Assembly: GCF_013205025.1 (NCBI RefSeq)
Contig: NZ_JABMLE010000003.1
Span: 589,332 to 653,331, forward strand
Direction of reading: 5' to 3'
DNA length: 64,000 nt
Origin: Rathayibacter sp. VKM Ac-2857
GTDB lineage: Bacteria > Actinomycetota > Actinomycetes > Actinomycetales > Microbacteriaceae
Part shown: in pieces, positions 8,015 to 15,627 of the stretch
Layout of the letters: every line of letters starts with the position of its first letter
Position numbering within the stretch: position 1 is the first letter of the stretch
Position numbers and translations under genes: made by a program
Notes under the pieces: generated by a model
Seen by the model: only the letters and a program-made list of their open reading frames with translations
Database searches by the model: none
Told to the model about the DNA's origin: nothing

Positions 8015-8421
8015 ACCGGCGGCTGACGATCCCCGCGTCCGAGCTGCAGTGGCGGTTCTCGCGCTCCTCCGGCCCCGGCGGGCAGCACGTCAACACCTCC
8101 GACAGCCGCGTGCAGCTCACCTGGAGCGTCGCGGAGTCCGCCGTGCTGACCGACGAGCAGCGGATGCGCCTCCTGCAGCAGCTCGCTCAGCGTCTGGTCG
8201 CGGGCGCGATCACCGTGACCGTCTCGCGGGAGCGCTCGCAGCTGCGCAACCGCGAGATCGCCCTGGACGCCCTCCGCGACCTCGTGATCGCCGCGCTCGC
8301 CCCGCCCGCCGCTCCGCGCCGCCCGACCCGCCCCACCCGCGGCTCCAGCCGCCGCCACCTCGCGAGCAAGCAGCAGCGCTCCGCCACCAAGCAGCAGCGC
8401 CGCCGCCCGACCGCGGACTGA
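7999..8421 (+). CDS. arfB: Alternative ribosome-rescue peptidyl-tRNA hydrolase ArfB (YaeJ), 140 aa
   Basis: A class-I-release-factor-like catalytic domain with the GGQ motif at residues 27-29 (SRSSGPGGQHVNTSDSRV). The Lys/Arg-rich C-terminal tail (SKQQRSATKQQRRRP) is the part that inserts into the empty mRNA channel of stalled ribosomes. It hydrolyses peptidyl-tRNA to rescue non-stop complexes. I chose GTG 7999 (MDLEVNRRL), the usual family N-terminus; GTG 8011 is an alternative with a 4-nt stop/start overlap. It is the last gene of the 6777-8421 operon. Confidence 0.9.
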   Translation: MDLEVNRRLTIPASELQWRFSRSSGPGGQHVNTSDSRVQLTWSVAESAVLTDEQRMRLLQQLAQRLVAGAITVTVSRERSQLRNREIALDALRDLVIAALAPPAAPRRPTRPTRGSSRRHLASKQQRSATKQQRRRPTAD

Positions 8422-8455
8422 GGGCGCCAGGACCGACGGGAGGGCAGGACCGCGG

Positions 8456-10147
8456 CTAGACCCGGTCGCTCCGCCACTCCGCCGCGAGCTCCTCGCCGCG
8501 CGCGAAGGCCTGCTCCTCGCGCTCGCGCAGCTCAACGCGGCGGATCTTGCCCGAGATCGTCTTGGGCAGCGCGTGGAACTCGATCCGGCGCACCCGCTCG
8601 AAGGAGGAGAGCAGCTCGTCGGTGTGCCGGAAGATCGCCGCGGCGGTCTCGGCGGTCGGCTCCCAGCCGTCCGCCAGCGCGACGTAGGCCTTGACCACGC
8701 TGTGCCGGGTCGGGTCGGGCGCGGGGACGACAGCGGACTCGGCGACGGCCGGGTGCTGCAGCAGCACGCTCTCGACCTCGAAGGGCGAGATCTTGAAGTC
8801 GGAGGACTTGAAGATGTCGTCGGTGCGGCCGAGGAAGGTGATGGTGCCGTCGACCGCGCGGACGGCGACGTCGCCGGTGTGGAAGTAGCCGTCGGCCCGC
8901 GCGCGCGAGGTGCGCTCGTCGTCGCCGAGGTAGCCGGACATCAGGTTGACCGGCTCGGTGGCGAGGTCGAGGCAGATCTCGCCGGTGGAGGCGGGCTCGC
9001 CGGTGACCGGGTCGATCAGCGCGATCGCGACGCCCGGCAGCGGCCGGCCCATCGCTCCGGAGACGACCTCGGCGCCGGGCGGGTTGGCGATGATCGCCGT
9101 GGTCTCGGTCTGGCCGTAGCCGTCCCGGATGGTCAGGCCCCAGTCGCGCTCGACGGTCGCGATCACCTCGGGGTTCAGCGGCTCGCCGGCCGAGAGGATC
9201 TCGCTGAGCGCGCGCGGCCGGCCGCCGAGGTCGGACTGGATCAGCATCCGCCAGACCGTCGGCGGCGCGCAGAAGGTGGTGACCCCGGCGCGGTCCAGCT
9301 GCTCGCGCAGCGCCACCGGCGAGAAGCGGGAGTAGTTGTAGACGAACACCGTCGCCTCGGCGTTCCACGGAGCGAAGAAGCAGCTCCAGGCGTGCTTGCC
9401 CCAGCCGGGCGAGCTGATCGCCGAGTGCACGTCGCCCGGCTGCACGCCGAGCCAGTACATCGTGCTGAGGTGCCCGACCGGGTACGACTCGTGGGTGTGC
9501 ACGACCATCTTCGGCTTCGAGGTGGTCCCCGAGGTGAAGTAGATCAGGCAGGCGTCGGTGCTGTCGACGACGACGCTCGGGGCGATGCCGGGGGCCTCGA
9601 TCGAGTCGGTGTAGTCGAGCCAGCCGTCGGGCACTGCGCCGCCGGCGCCGCCGACCGCGATCAGGCCGACGTCGTCCGCGACGCCCTCGAACTTGCCGGT
9701 CTCCGAGGCGTCCGCGATCACGTGCGCGACCTCGCCGCGCTCGAGGCGGTCGGCCAGGTCGGCGGGGGAGAGGAGCGTCGTGGTGGGCAGGATGACCGCG
9801 CCGAGCTTCATGATCGCGAGCATCGACTCCCACAGCTCGAGCCGATTGCCCAGCATCAGCATCACGTGGTCGCCCTGCTCGACGCCGACGGAGTGCAGCC
9901 AGGCGGCGACCTCGTCGGAGCGCCAGCGCATCTCGTCGAACGAGACCTTCGTCTCCGAGCCGTCCTCCTCGACGATCCAGAGGGCGGTCTTCTCGTTGCC
10001 GATCGCGATCTCGTCGAACCAGTCGACGGCCCAGTTGAAGTGCGGGCCGACGTCCGGCCAGCGGAAGGCGTCCGTGGCGGCCGCCGCGTCGGTGCGGTGC
10101 TCGAGCAGGGTGTCGCGCGCGGCGCGGAAGCGCCCGGTGGGGTTCAT
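8456..10147 (-). CDS. AMP-binding acyl-CoA synthetase, 563 aa
   Basis: An ANL-superfamily adenylate-forming ligase. It has the P-loop YFTSGTTSKPKMV (about residues 203-215), DGYGQTET (motif A5), YFHTGD (A7), and KTISGKIRR near the C-terminus with the catalytic Lys of the mobile domain. The arrangement, including FNWAVDWFD at the N-terminus and the HSAISSPGWGKHAWSCFFAP segment, is typical of medium-chain (ACSM-like) acyl-CoA synthetases that activate fatty or aromatic acids. It is cytoplasmic. The next - strand gene upstream is a separate SDR with its own promoter. Confidence 0.88.
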   Translation of the reverse strand: MNPTGRFRAARDTLLEHRTDAAAATDAFRWPDVGPHFNWAVDWFDEIAIGNEKTALWIVEEDGSETKVSFDEMRWRSDEVAAWLHSVGVEQGDHVMLMLGNRLELWESMLAIMKLGAVILPTTTLLSPADLADRLERGEVAHVIADASETGKFEGVADDVGLIAVGGAGGAVPDGWLDYTDSIEAPGIAPSVVVDSTDACLIYFTSGTTSKPKMVVHTHESYPVGHLSTMYWLGVQPGDVHSAISSPGWGKHAWSCFFAPWNAEATVFVYNYSRFSPVALREQLDRAGVTTFCAPPTVWRMLIQSDLGGRPRALSEILSAGEPLNPEVIATVERDWGLTIRDGYGQTETTAIIANPPGAEVVSGAMGRPLPGVAIALIDPVTGEPASTGEICLDLATEPVNLMSGYLGDDERTSRARADGYFHTGDVAVRAVDGTITFLGRTDDIFKSSDFKISPFEVESVLLQHPAVAESAVVPAPDPTRHSVVKAYVALADGWEPTAETAAAIFRHTDELLSSFERVRRIEFHALPKTISGKIRRVELREREEQAFARGEELAAEWRSDRV

Positions 10148-10203
10148 CCGACCATCCTCTCGCGCCGCGGCGGCTTCGACGTGAGGGCTCGGTACTTGAT
10201 CGA

Positions 10204-10989
10204 CTAGTACTTGATCGACTGCCCGCCGTCGATCGGCAGCACGACCGCGTTGATGTAGGAGGCGTCGTCGGAGAGCAGGAAGGCGACGACCGAGGCGATC
10301 TCGGCGGCCTCTCCGTAGCGCTTGGTCGGGTTCACCTGGATGAACTCCTCCGCGGCCTTGCGCGGGTTCTCGGCGTCGAGCTGCTTCATCGAGTTCTCGA
10401 CCATCGGCGTCCAGATGGCGCCGGGGGCGATCGCGTTGATGCGGATGCCGTACTGCCCGTACTCGATGCCGGAGTTGCGGGTGAGGCCGACGACGCCGTG
10501 CTTCGCGGCCGCGTAGCCGGACTGGTTGCCGATGCCCGTGATGCCGCCGACGCTCGCGGTGTTGACGACCATGCCCGAGCCCTGCTCGCGCATCACCTTC
10601 AGCACCTTCTCGAGGCCGAGGAACACGCCGCGGAGGTTGATCGCGACGACCTTGTCGAACTCGTCGGCGGTGAAGTCCTCGGTGCGGTTCTGACGGCCCT
10701 CGATGCCGGCGTTGTTGAAGAAACCGTCGATCCGGCCGAAGCGGGCCAGGGTCTGCGCGACGTAGTCGTCGACGTCGGACGCCTTCGACACGTCCGCGAT
10801 CACGGTGAGCGCCTCGGTGCCCTCGGGGAGCGCCTCGACGGTGGCGGCCAGGCCCTGCTCGGAGACGTCGACGAGGGCGAGCTTCGCGCCCTCCGCGGCG
10901 AGGCGGACGGCGGTGGCGCGGCCGAGGCCGGAGCCGCCGCCGGTGATGAGGACGACGCGGTCGGTGAAGCGGGTGCTGCTGATATCCAT
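10204..10989 (-). CDS. SDR-family NAD(P)-dependent oxidoreductase, levodione-reductase-like, 261 aa
   Basis: A classical short-chain dehydrogenase. It has cofactor motif TGGGSGLG (16-23), Asp41 after beta-2 favouring NAD, NNAG (92-95), and the catalytic Ser146, Tyr159 and Lys163 (YAAAK). The whole chain resembles the levodione (6R-2,2,6-trimethyl-1,4-cyclohexanedione) reductase of Corynebacterium aquaticum/Leifsonia as I remember it, down to FFNNAGIEG and the C-terminal PIDGGQS. The physiological substrate is probably a cyclic ketone or alcohol. Expression starts from a leaderless promoter. Confidence 0.85.
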   Translation of the reverse strand: MDISSTRFTDRVVLITGGGSGLGRATAVRLAAEGAKLALVDVSEQGLAATVEALPEGTEALTVIADVSKASDVDDYVAQTLARFGRIDGFFNNAGIEGRQNRTEDFTADEFDKVVAINLRGVFLGLEKVLKVMREQGSGMVVNTASVGGITGIGNQSGYAAAKHGVVGLTRNSGIEYGQYGIRINAIAPGAIWTPMVENSMKQLDAENPRKAAEEFIQVNPTKRYGEAAEIASVVAFLLSDDASYINAVVLPIDGGQSIKY

Positions 10990-10995
10990 AGGTCC

Positions 10996-11001
10996 ACTAT
11001 A
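10996..11001 (-). promoter_or_regulatory. -10 element TATAGT for the SDR gene (leaderless)
   Basis: Read on the - strand, TATAGT (5 of 6 matches to consensus) ends 6 nt before the ATG at 10989 and no ribosome-binding site intervenes. The surrounding CTAGGTATATAG is AT-rich compared with the rest of the window. Confidence 0.6.
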
Positions 11002-11140
11002 TACCTAGTGATGCTCGGTAATGCCTGTTCATCGCGACCGCGCGACCCTGGCAACCGCCGCAGAGACCCGCCCGCCCGGTGGCCGCCTCGGGTAGACCGG
11101 AGTGATCGAAACGAGCAGACCGACACGAGCAGGGGGAGCC

Positions 11141-11671
11141 GTGAAGACCAACTCGAGAAGACTGCTGTCCGGCGCCGCACTGGCGCTGACCGGGCTGGCG
11201 CTGGCCGCCTGCACGGCACCGTCCGGAAGCGACGCGGCGACACCGACGCCGACGGTCGCGCCGACCGCCTCGGCCTTCGCCGAGCCGACCGACCCGCCGA
11301 CCGACCCTCCGATCGGCCCGGTCCGGCTGCCGGAGGGCGCGACCGCCGCCGTCGAGTGGATCGACGAGATCGGCGCCGTCGAGCCGCAGACCGTGCGCCT
11401 CGCCGGCGAGCCGCTGTACGTGACCGTCTCGGTCGTCTGCGACTCCGCCGACGCCGAGGTCACCGTCGAGGTCGAGGGCCTGACGACGACCGGCTCGTCC
11501 TGCGTCTACAGCCCGAACATCACCCGCACGCCGAACGACGGCGGCGGCAACACCGGCACGATGCACGTCGCCGTCGACCAGGACGCGCGCATCACCGTGA
11601 CCACCGATCCGGCCGACGCGCACTGGTCCGGCGCGGTCTCGACCGGGCCGCTCACGGTGCCGCTGGGCTAG
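11141..11671 (+). CDS. Secreted lipoprotein of unknown function, 176 aa
   Basis: GTG with AGGGGGAG just upstream. The lipoprotein signal peptide has a twin-Arg-like NSRRLL, a hydrophobic core and the lipobox LAAC (Cys about residue 24). A Thr/Pro-rich linker (PTPTVAPT, TDPPTDPP) follows, then a beta-rich domain of about 115 residues with two Cys that could form a disulfide. It resembles small extracytoplasmic lipoproteins common in Microbacteriaceae. The upstream in-frame ATG at 11102 is less likely because it lacks an SD. Confidence 0.7.
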   Translation: MKTNSRRLLSGAALALTGLALAACTAPSGSDAATPTPTVAPTASAFAEPTDPPTDPPIGPVRLPEGATAAVEWIDEIGAVEPQTVRLAGEPLYVTVSVVCDSADAEVTVEVEGLTTTGSSCVYSPNITRTPNDGGGNTGTMHVAVDQDARITVTTDPADAHWSGAVSTGPLTVPLG

Positions 11672-11761
11672 CGCCCGTCGGCCCCCGTTCCGCGTCCTGA
11701 GCCCCGTCCGACCAGACGCGAACCGGGGCCTGCGACCGCTGTAGGCACCGTCAAGCGTCCA

Positions 11762-11789
11762 CTCGCGCGAGCCGGTCCGCTCGCGCGGG
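11762..11789. terminator. Bidirectional GC hairpin between lipoprotein and M23 peptidase
   Basis: CGCGCGAGC (11764-11772) is exactly complementary to GCTCGCGCG (11779-11787), with a 6-nt loop. It abuts the stop of the M23 gene and serves the two convergent genes. Confidence 0.6.
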
Positions 11790-12653
11790 TCAGCCCAGGG
11801 CCACGCCGAGCGCGGCCATGAACGGGACGGCGTCGACCGCCTCGCCGTCGACGCGCGTCTCGAAGTGCAGGTGGCAGCCGGTGGAGGCGCCGGTCGAGCC
11901 GCGGGTCGCGATGACCTGGCCCACCGTGACGGTGTCTCCGACGTCGACGAGCAGATCGGTGTTGTGGGCGTAGCCGGTCTCGATGCCGCCGCCGTTGTCG
12001 AGCAGGATCCAGTTGCCGTAGCTGCCGGAGTAGGCCGCCTCTTCGACGGTGCCGCTCGCGGCCGCGAGGACCGGGGTCCCGCAGGCGCCCGCGAGGTCGG
12101 TGCCCTTGTGGAAGAGGTTCACGCCGGCGACCGGCTGGTCGGGGCGGGGGCCGTAGCTGCTGCTGATGTGCCCGGCGATCGGGAGCACCCAGGTGCCCGA
12201 GACTCCGGCGGCCGCGGCCGTGGACTCGCCGGCTCCGGCGGTGATCGCGTCGAGCGAGGCGGTCGGCACGAGGACCTCGGGCTTGGCCTCGGCGGCGAAG
12301 GCGTCGCGGGTGACGTTCTGCTGCACGACGCCCGCGGCCACGAAGCTCTGCGGACGGGCGGCGGCGACGGCGTTCGCCGTGTCGGTCGCGGCCACGGACT
12401 CCGGGGTGTCGCCGACGGCGAAGGCCGGCATCGTCGAGGTGACGGCCAGACCGACCACGAAGGTCATCGCGGCGAAGGCGGAGACGCGGCGCTTCGAGGG
12501 GCGGGCGGCGGTGCGGCGAGGGGCGGTGCTGCGAGCGACGCGACGGGCTCCGGCCTGCTCGGCCTCGCGCTGCTCGCGCAGCTGCCGACGGGTCGGGGGA
12601 GTGTGCGCGGTCCCTGCGGGGACGGGGGCCGGGGCGTGGTCGGAGTGGTGCAT
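11790..12653 (-). CDS. Secreted M23 metallopeptidase (peptidoglycan endopeptidase, LysM-less), 287 aa
   Basis: An N-terminal basic stretch (TRRQLREQREAEQAG, RRTAARPSKRR) precedes a hydrophobic signal/anchor (FAAMTFVVGLAVTSTMPAFA). The C-terminal lasso domain has the zinc ligands in NLFHKGTDLA (HxxxD) and HLHF (CHLHFETRVDG), with GYAH between them. It cleaves peptide cross-links in peptidoglycan during growth or division. I start at ATG 12653; the in-frame extension to 12875 crosses a low-complexity C-tract and reads as non-coding. There is no clear SD and the 5' region is unusually G/C-monotonous. Confidence 0.85.
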   Translation of the reverse strand: MHHSDHAPAPVPAGTAHTPPTRRQLREQREAEQAGARRVARSTAPRRTAARPSKRRVSAFAAMTFVVGLAVTSTMPAFAVGDTPESVAATDTANAVAAARPQSFVAAGVVQQNVTRDAFAAEAKPEVLVPTASLDAITAGAGESTAAAAGVSGTWVLPIAGHISSSYGPRPDQPVAGVNLFHKGTDLAGACGTPVLAAASGTVEEAAYSGSYGNWILLDNGGGIETGYAHNTDLLVDVGDTVTVGQVIATRGSTGASTGCHLHFETRVDGEAVDAVPFMAALGVALG

Positions 12654-12738
12654 GCAGTCGGTGTTTCCGGGTCGTTCGCCGCGGGGGAACAGGGGCGCGG
12701 CAGGGCGGGGCGGGGGAACAGGATGCTCGGCGGAGCTC

Positions 12739-12749
12739 GGGGGGGGGGG
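12739..12749. repeat. 11-bp G homopolymer in the M23 peptidase upstream region
   Basis: Eleven consecutive G residues lie about 90 bp upstream of the M23 start. Additional runs of 5-6 G flank it (GGGGGAAC twice, GGGGGG, GGGGGCC). Confidence 0.9.
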
Positions 12750-12884
12750 TGCTCGGGGTTTCAGTACACAGGGGGGTGTCAGCCGGGGTTCAGGGGGCCG
12801 CGCGGCGACCCTCCAGAGTACCTGCGGTGCTCCGGAACGCCACTGGGAGAATGCCGAACAGCGCGCGGTATTCACGCGACGAGG

Positions 12885-13334
12885 TCAGTCGAGCGCCTCC
12901 GCGCAGTGGCGGAGCAGGGCGTGCAGGTCGCGGATCCGCGCCCCGTCCAGCCCCGTCAGCATGCGCTCCTCGACGCCCCGGACGGCCGCGCTCGCCTCGC
13001 CCAGGAGCTCCTCGCCGGACGTCGTCAGCCGGATCGGCAGGGCCCGCCCGCTCGGCGCGGTCTCGGCCCGGATCAGGTGGCCGTCGCGCTCCATCGCCTG
13101 CAGCAGCACGTGCATCGACTGCCGGGTCACGAACGCGCCGCGCGCCAGCTCGGAGCTGGACAGCCCCGGCCGGTGCGCCAGCAGCTCCAGGCAGGAGTAG
13201 GCGGTGACCGTGATCCCGAGCGGCCGCAGCGCCGCCTCCATCGCGACGCGCAGGGCGCTCGACGCCTCCTTCAGCACGTAGCCGACGGAGGTGTCCAGCT
13301 CGATCCGCGCGATGCTCTCGCCGTCTTGACTCAT
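12885..13334 (-). CDS. MarR-family transcriptional regulator, 149 aa
   Basis: Winged-helix regulator. It has a helical dimerisation N-terminus (SVGYVLKEASSALRVAMEAAL), recognition region LSSSELARGAFVTRQSMHVLLQAMERDGHL, and wing RAETAPSGRALPIRLTTSGEELL. ATG at 13334 lies inside an 18-bp palindrome that also faces the divergent VOC gene, so autorepression by steric block of transcription and translation start is likely. The partner VOC protein suggests a sensor of a toxic or antibiotic-like small molecule. Confidence 0.85.
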   Translation of the reverse strand: MSQDGESIARIELDTSVGYVLKEASSALRVAMEAALRPLGITVTAYSCLELLAHRPGLSSSELARGAFVTRQSMHVLLQAMERDGHLIRAETAPSGRALPIRLTTSGEELLGEASAAVRGVEERMLTGLDGARIRDLHALLRHCAEALD

Positions 13335-13375
13335 GTCAGTAGTCTGACATACCCTCCATGTAAGGAAACTGACAC
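13333..13375. promoter_or_regulatory. Two MarR operators between divergent marR and VOC genes
   Basis: Operator 1 at 13333-13350 is the perfect palindrome ATGTCAGTAGTCTGACAT, overlapping the MarR start codon. Operator 2 at 13358-13375 is ATGTAAGGAAACTGACAC, with the same half-site CTGACA and the same 4-bp centre. They are 25 bp apart centre to centre, between the divergent starts at 13334 and 13400. Confidence 0.75.
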
Positions 13376-13399
13376 GCACCACCGACGAAAGGCGCTCTC

Positions 13400-13759
13400 A
13401 TGGCGATCACCGGCCCCGACTTCCTCTCCCTCCAGGTCCGCGACCTCGAGCGCTCCGCCGAGTTCTACGAGACCCGCCTCGGCCTCTCCCGCCGCCCGGG
13501 CCCGCCGCACGCCGTCGTCTTCGACACCGCGCCGATCCCGTTCGCCATCAGGGACATCGTCCCCGGCACCGAGCTCCCCGCCGAGCCCGGCCGCGGCATC
13601 GCCCTCTGGCTGCACGCCACCGAGGTCGCCGCCCTGCACGACGATCTCGCCGCCGCCGGCGTCCCGATCACGTCGGCCCCCGCTGAGGGCCCCTTCGGCC
13701 TGACCTTCACCTTCGCCGACCCCGACGGCTACCTGATCACCCTCCACGACCGCGCCTGA
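13400..13759 (+). CDS. VOC-family protein (bleomycin-resistance/glyoxalase fold), 119 aa
   Basis: Residues 1-119 form two beta-alpha-beta-beta-beta modules: LSLQVRDLERSAEFYETRLGL with a C-terminal half ending TFTFADPDGYLITLHD. ADPDGY is the usual end of bleomycin/fosfomycin-type dioxygenase-fold proteins, although the metal-binding Glu is replaced by Tyr at that position. The MarR gene is divergent and its operators lie in the promoter, so it is probably induced by the small molecule that MarR senses. Confidence 0.82.
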   Translation: MAITGPDFLSLQVRDLERSAEFYETRLGLSRRPGPPHAVVFDTAPIPFAIRDIVPGTELPAEPGRGIALWLHATEVAALHDDLAAAGVPITSAPAEGPFGLTFTFADPDGYLITLHDRA

Positions 13760-13834
13760 GGTGTCCTGGCGACTTCGCGCACATTCTGTGATTCGGGGCG
13801 GGATTCACGGAGCGCGCCAGCCTGTGTCCGACGG

Positions 13835-13840
13835 TATTCT
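13835..13840 (+). promoter_or_regulatory. -10 element TATTCT (leaderless)
   Basis: TATTCT ends 6 nt before the ATG at 13847, with no SD in between. Confidence 0.55.
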
Positions 13841-13846
13841 CGAAGC

Positions 13847-14227
13847 ATGTCACTCATCACTCCGGGTCTCGGTGCCTACGAGCAGTCCGTCCGATCCTCG
13901 ACCGCGGACGTCGTGACGGCGTTGCGGGAGCTGCTGGGGGCGAAGCTCGTGGCGTATCTCGGCTCGGTCAACGAGACGCGGGCGGTGCGTCAGTGGGCGG
14001 AGGGCGAGCGCACTCCGTCGAACGAGGTCGTCAGTCGTCTCCGGCTGGCCTATCAGGTGGCAGGCCTGATCTCGGAGCGCGAGCAGCCCCGGGTGGTGCA
14101 GGCCTGGTTCCAAGGGTTGAACCCACAACTCGACGACGTCTCGCCGGCCCGGCTTGTCCGCGAGGCGGAACTCGGTGAAGCGGGCCCGCGGATCCTGGCC
14201 GCCGCTCGCTCCTTCGTCGCGGCGTAG
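13847..14227 (+). CDS. Xre/MbcA/ParS-like antitoxin-family protein, 126 aa, no toxin partner
   Basis: Helical protein. The middle (YLGSVNETRAVRQWAEGERT...VSRLRLAYQVAGLI) looks like the Xre-type helix-turn-helix. The C-terminal part (VVQAWFQGLNPQLDDVSPARLV, with a terminal ILAAARSFV) matches the DUF2384-type region of MbcA/ParS antitoxins, which normally neutralise RES-domain NAD-phosphorylase toxins. No RES-domain gene lies next to it: upstream is a VOC gene, downstream a convergent VOC gene. It is either an orphan antitoxin or a solitary regulator. Confidence 0.6.
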   Translation: MSLITPGLGAYEQSVRSSTADVVTALRELLGAKLVAYLGSVNETRAVRQWAEGERTPSNEVVSRLRLAYQVAGLISEREQPRVVQAWFQGLNPQLDDVSPARLVREAELGEAGPRILAAARSFVAA

Positions 14228-14260
14228 CGGGGACGCGAGCGCGGATCGGAGCGCTTGCGG

Positions 14261-14635
14261 CTAGGCGTCGGCGCCGGCCGGCTGCCAGAGCTGCAGGCGG
14301 TTGCCCTCGGGGTCGTGCAGGTCGGCAAAGCGGCCGTTCGGGTAGGTCTCGGGGTCGATCTCGACGGGGATGCCCGCGTCGCGGAGCTGGGCGACGAGCG
14401 CGTCGAGCGAGCGGACGCGGAGGTTCAGGGTCCAGCCGGCGGGGCCGAGGGGCTCTGAGCCGGCCGGCATCGGGGCGAGGACGGTGGTGCCGGCGTCCTG
14501 GCGCCACGAGGGGGCGCCGTACTCGGTCGGCACCTCGTCGATGCCGAGGTGCTCGGCGTACCAGTGGGCCAGCGCCTCCGGATCGCGCGCGGCGAAGAAG
14601 AAGCCGCCGATGCCCGTGACCCTCTCGCGGGACAC
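14261..14635 (-). CDS. VOC-family protein, 124 aa
   Basis: A short VOC protein beginning VTGIGGFFFAARDPEALAHW, with a central TLNLRVRSLDALVAQL and the C-terminal FADLHDPEGNRLQLWQP. PEGN plus Gln rather than Glu at the last ligand suggests altered or absent metal binding. GTG start at 14635, 2 nt after the stop of the 55-aa membrane protein, so the two genes form an operon. The substrate is unknown. Confidence 0.8.
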   Translation of the reverse strand: MSRERVTGIGGFFFAARDPEALAHWYAEHLGIDEVPTEYGAPSWRQDAGTTVLAPMPAGSEPLGPAGWTLNLRVRSLDALVAQLRDAGIPVEIDPETYPNGRFADLHDPEGNRLQLWQPAGADA

Positions 14636-14637
14636 GA

Positions 14638-14805
14638 TCAGTACCGGCCGCTCGTGAACACCAGCAGGGCGATCAGGCCCGCGAGCGTCGCCGCGACGCC
14701 GGAGCCGAGGCGCCACCACATCCAGCGGTCGCGCTTGGGGCCGCGCATCGGGCGGCGCAGCCCGTGCCTGCCGGAGTAGCCGCCGTGGTTCGGAGTGAAG
14801 ACCAT
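14638..14805 (-). CDS. 55-aa single-pass membrane protein, upstream of VOC gene
   Basis: Sequence MVFTPNHGGYSGRHGLRRP, then a basic MRGPKRDRW, then a hydrophobic helix from about residue 34 (GSGVAATLAGLIALLVFTSG) and a short outside end. The basic residues before the helix predict an inside N-terminus. The gene ends 2 nt before the VOC start. No strong SD is visible, so the start is less certain than the frame. I do not recognise a family. Confidence 0.55.
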   Translation of the reverse strand: MVFTPNHGGYSGRHGLRRPMRGPKRDRWMWWRLGSGVAATLAGLIALLVFTSGRY

Positions 14806-14844
14806 GGGGACCAGCCTGCACCACCCCTTCGAAGAGGCGCTGCC

Positions 14845-15522
14845 TCAGGCGCTCCACTCGCTGTCGTCCCGCCATGGGGCGAGGTCGACCTCGTTGCCCT
14901 CCGGGTCGGCGAGGGTCCACCACTCCGGCGCGTTCTCCTCGTTCACGATGCGGCCGCCCGCGGCGAGGGCCGCGGCGAGGCGGGCGTCGATCGCGTCGCG
15001 GGGGAGGTAGAGGTCGAGGTGGATCGAGTTGCGCTCGGCCCGCGGCTCCTCGATCCGCTGGATCCAGACGTTCGGGCCGAGGGCGCGCGGGTCGGCGAGG
15101 TCGGCGTCCTCGACGGGGGAGTAGCCGAGCACGGCCTGCCAGAAGGCGTGGACCGCGGCGACGTCGACGGCGTCGATCGCGATCTGCAGGCTCTGCACCG
15201 CGGCCGGCTCCGCGGCGAGGCCGAGCTCGCGGGCGGCGGCGGAGATCCCGCGGGCCAGGGCGAGGTCGCGCTCGCTGATGTCGCCGACGTCGTGGCTGAT
15301 CAGGCGCACGCCGACGCCCCCGTAGCGCAGATCGACGTCGGGGTGGTGGCCGGCCTCCTCGGCGAGGGCGGCGATCGCGGCGACGAAGGCGGCCCCGACG
15401 GCGAAGGAGCCGGCCCCGCGATCGCCGGTCCGGAAGTAGGCGCGGGCGCCGTCGCCGACGACCCGCCAGTCGGCGGTGCCGGGGGCGGCGCGGAAGTCGC
15501 GCGGGGAGATCGCATCGGTCAT
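14845..15522 (-). CDS. Fusion of 4a-hydroxytetrahydrobiopterin dehydratase and VOC domain, 225 aa
   Basis: The N-terminal half (residues 1-100) carries the complete pterin-4a-carbinolamine dehydratase signature EEAGHHPDVDLRY...H77, with correct spacing of Glu55, His59-His60-Pro61, Tyr67 and His77. The C-terminal half (about 105-225) is a VOC domain (QIAIDAVDVAAVHAFWQAVLGY ... WWTLADPEGNEVDLAPW). The dehydratase recycles oxidised pterin cofactor. The VOC part may bind a substrate of an associated hydroxylase, but no aromatic amino acid hydroxylase is visible nearby. The fusion is known in actinobacterial proteomes. Confidence 0.85.
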   Translation of the reverse strand: MTDAISPRDFRAAPGTADWRVVGDGARAYFRTGDRGAGSFAVGAAFVAAIAALAEEAGHHPDVDLRYGGVGVRLISHDVGDISERDLALARGISAAARELGLAAEPAAVQSLQIAIDAVDVAAVHAFWQAVLGYSPVEDADLADPRALGPNVWIQRIEEPRAERNSIHLDLYLPRDAIDARLAAALAAGGRIVNEENAPEWWTLADPEGNEVDLAPWRDDSEWSA

Positions 15523-15627
15523 GCGGCAGTTGTACTCCCTGAGCGGTACTGCTGCCCAGGCCCTGCCCGTGCCCGCTCGCTACGGTGGACCCACGACCGA
15601 TTCGGTCGACGAGTGTGAGGAGCCAGC

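Noticed and set aside
11790-12875. N-terminal extension of the M23 peptidase to 361 aa
   Set aside because: The extra 74 residues are low-complexity Pro/Arg/Ala read across a homopolymer; the protein from ATG 12653 has a normal signal/anchor.
12654-12884. Possible c-di-AMP (ydaO-type) riboswitch before the M23 peptidase
   Set aside because: Such riboswitches precede cell-wall hydrolases in actinobacteria, but the conserved core elements could not be found on the - strand here; the region is mostly G/C runs.
13760-14260. RES-domain toxin next to the Xre-like protein
   Set aside because: No frame on either strand in the flanks shows a RES-type protein; only VOC genes flank it.
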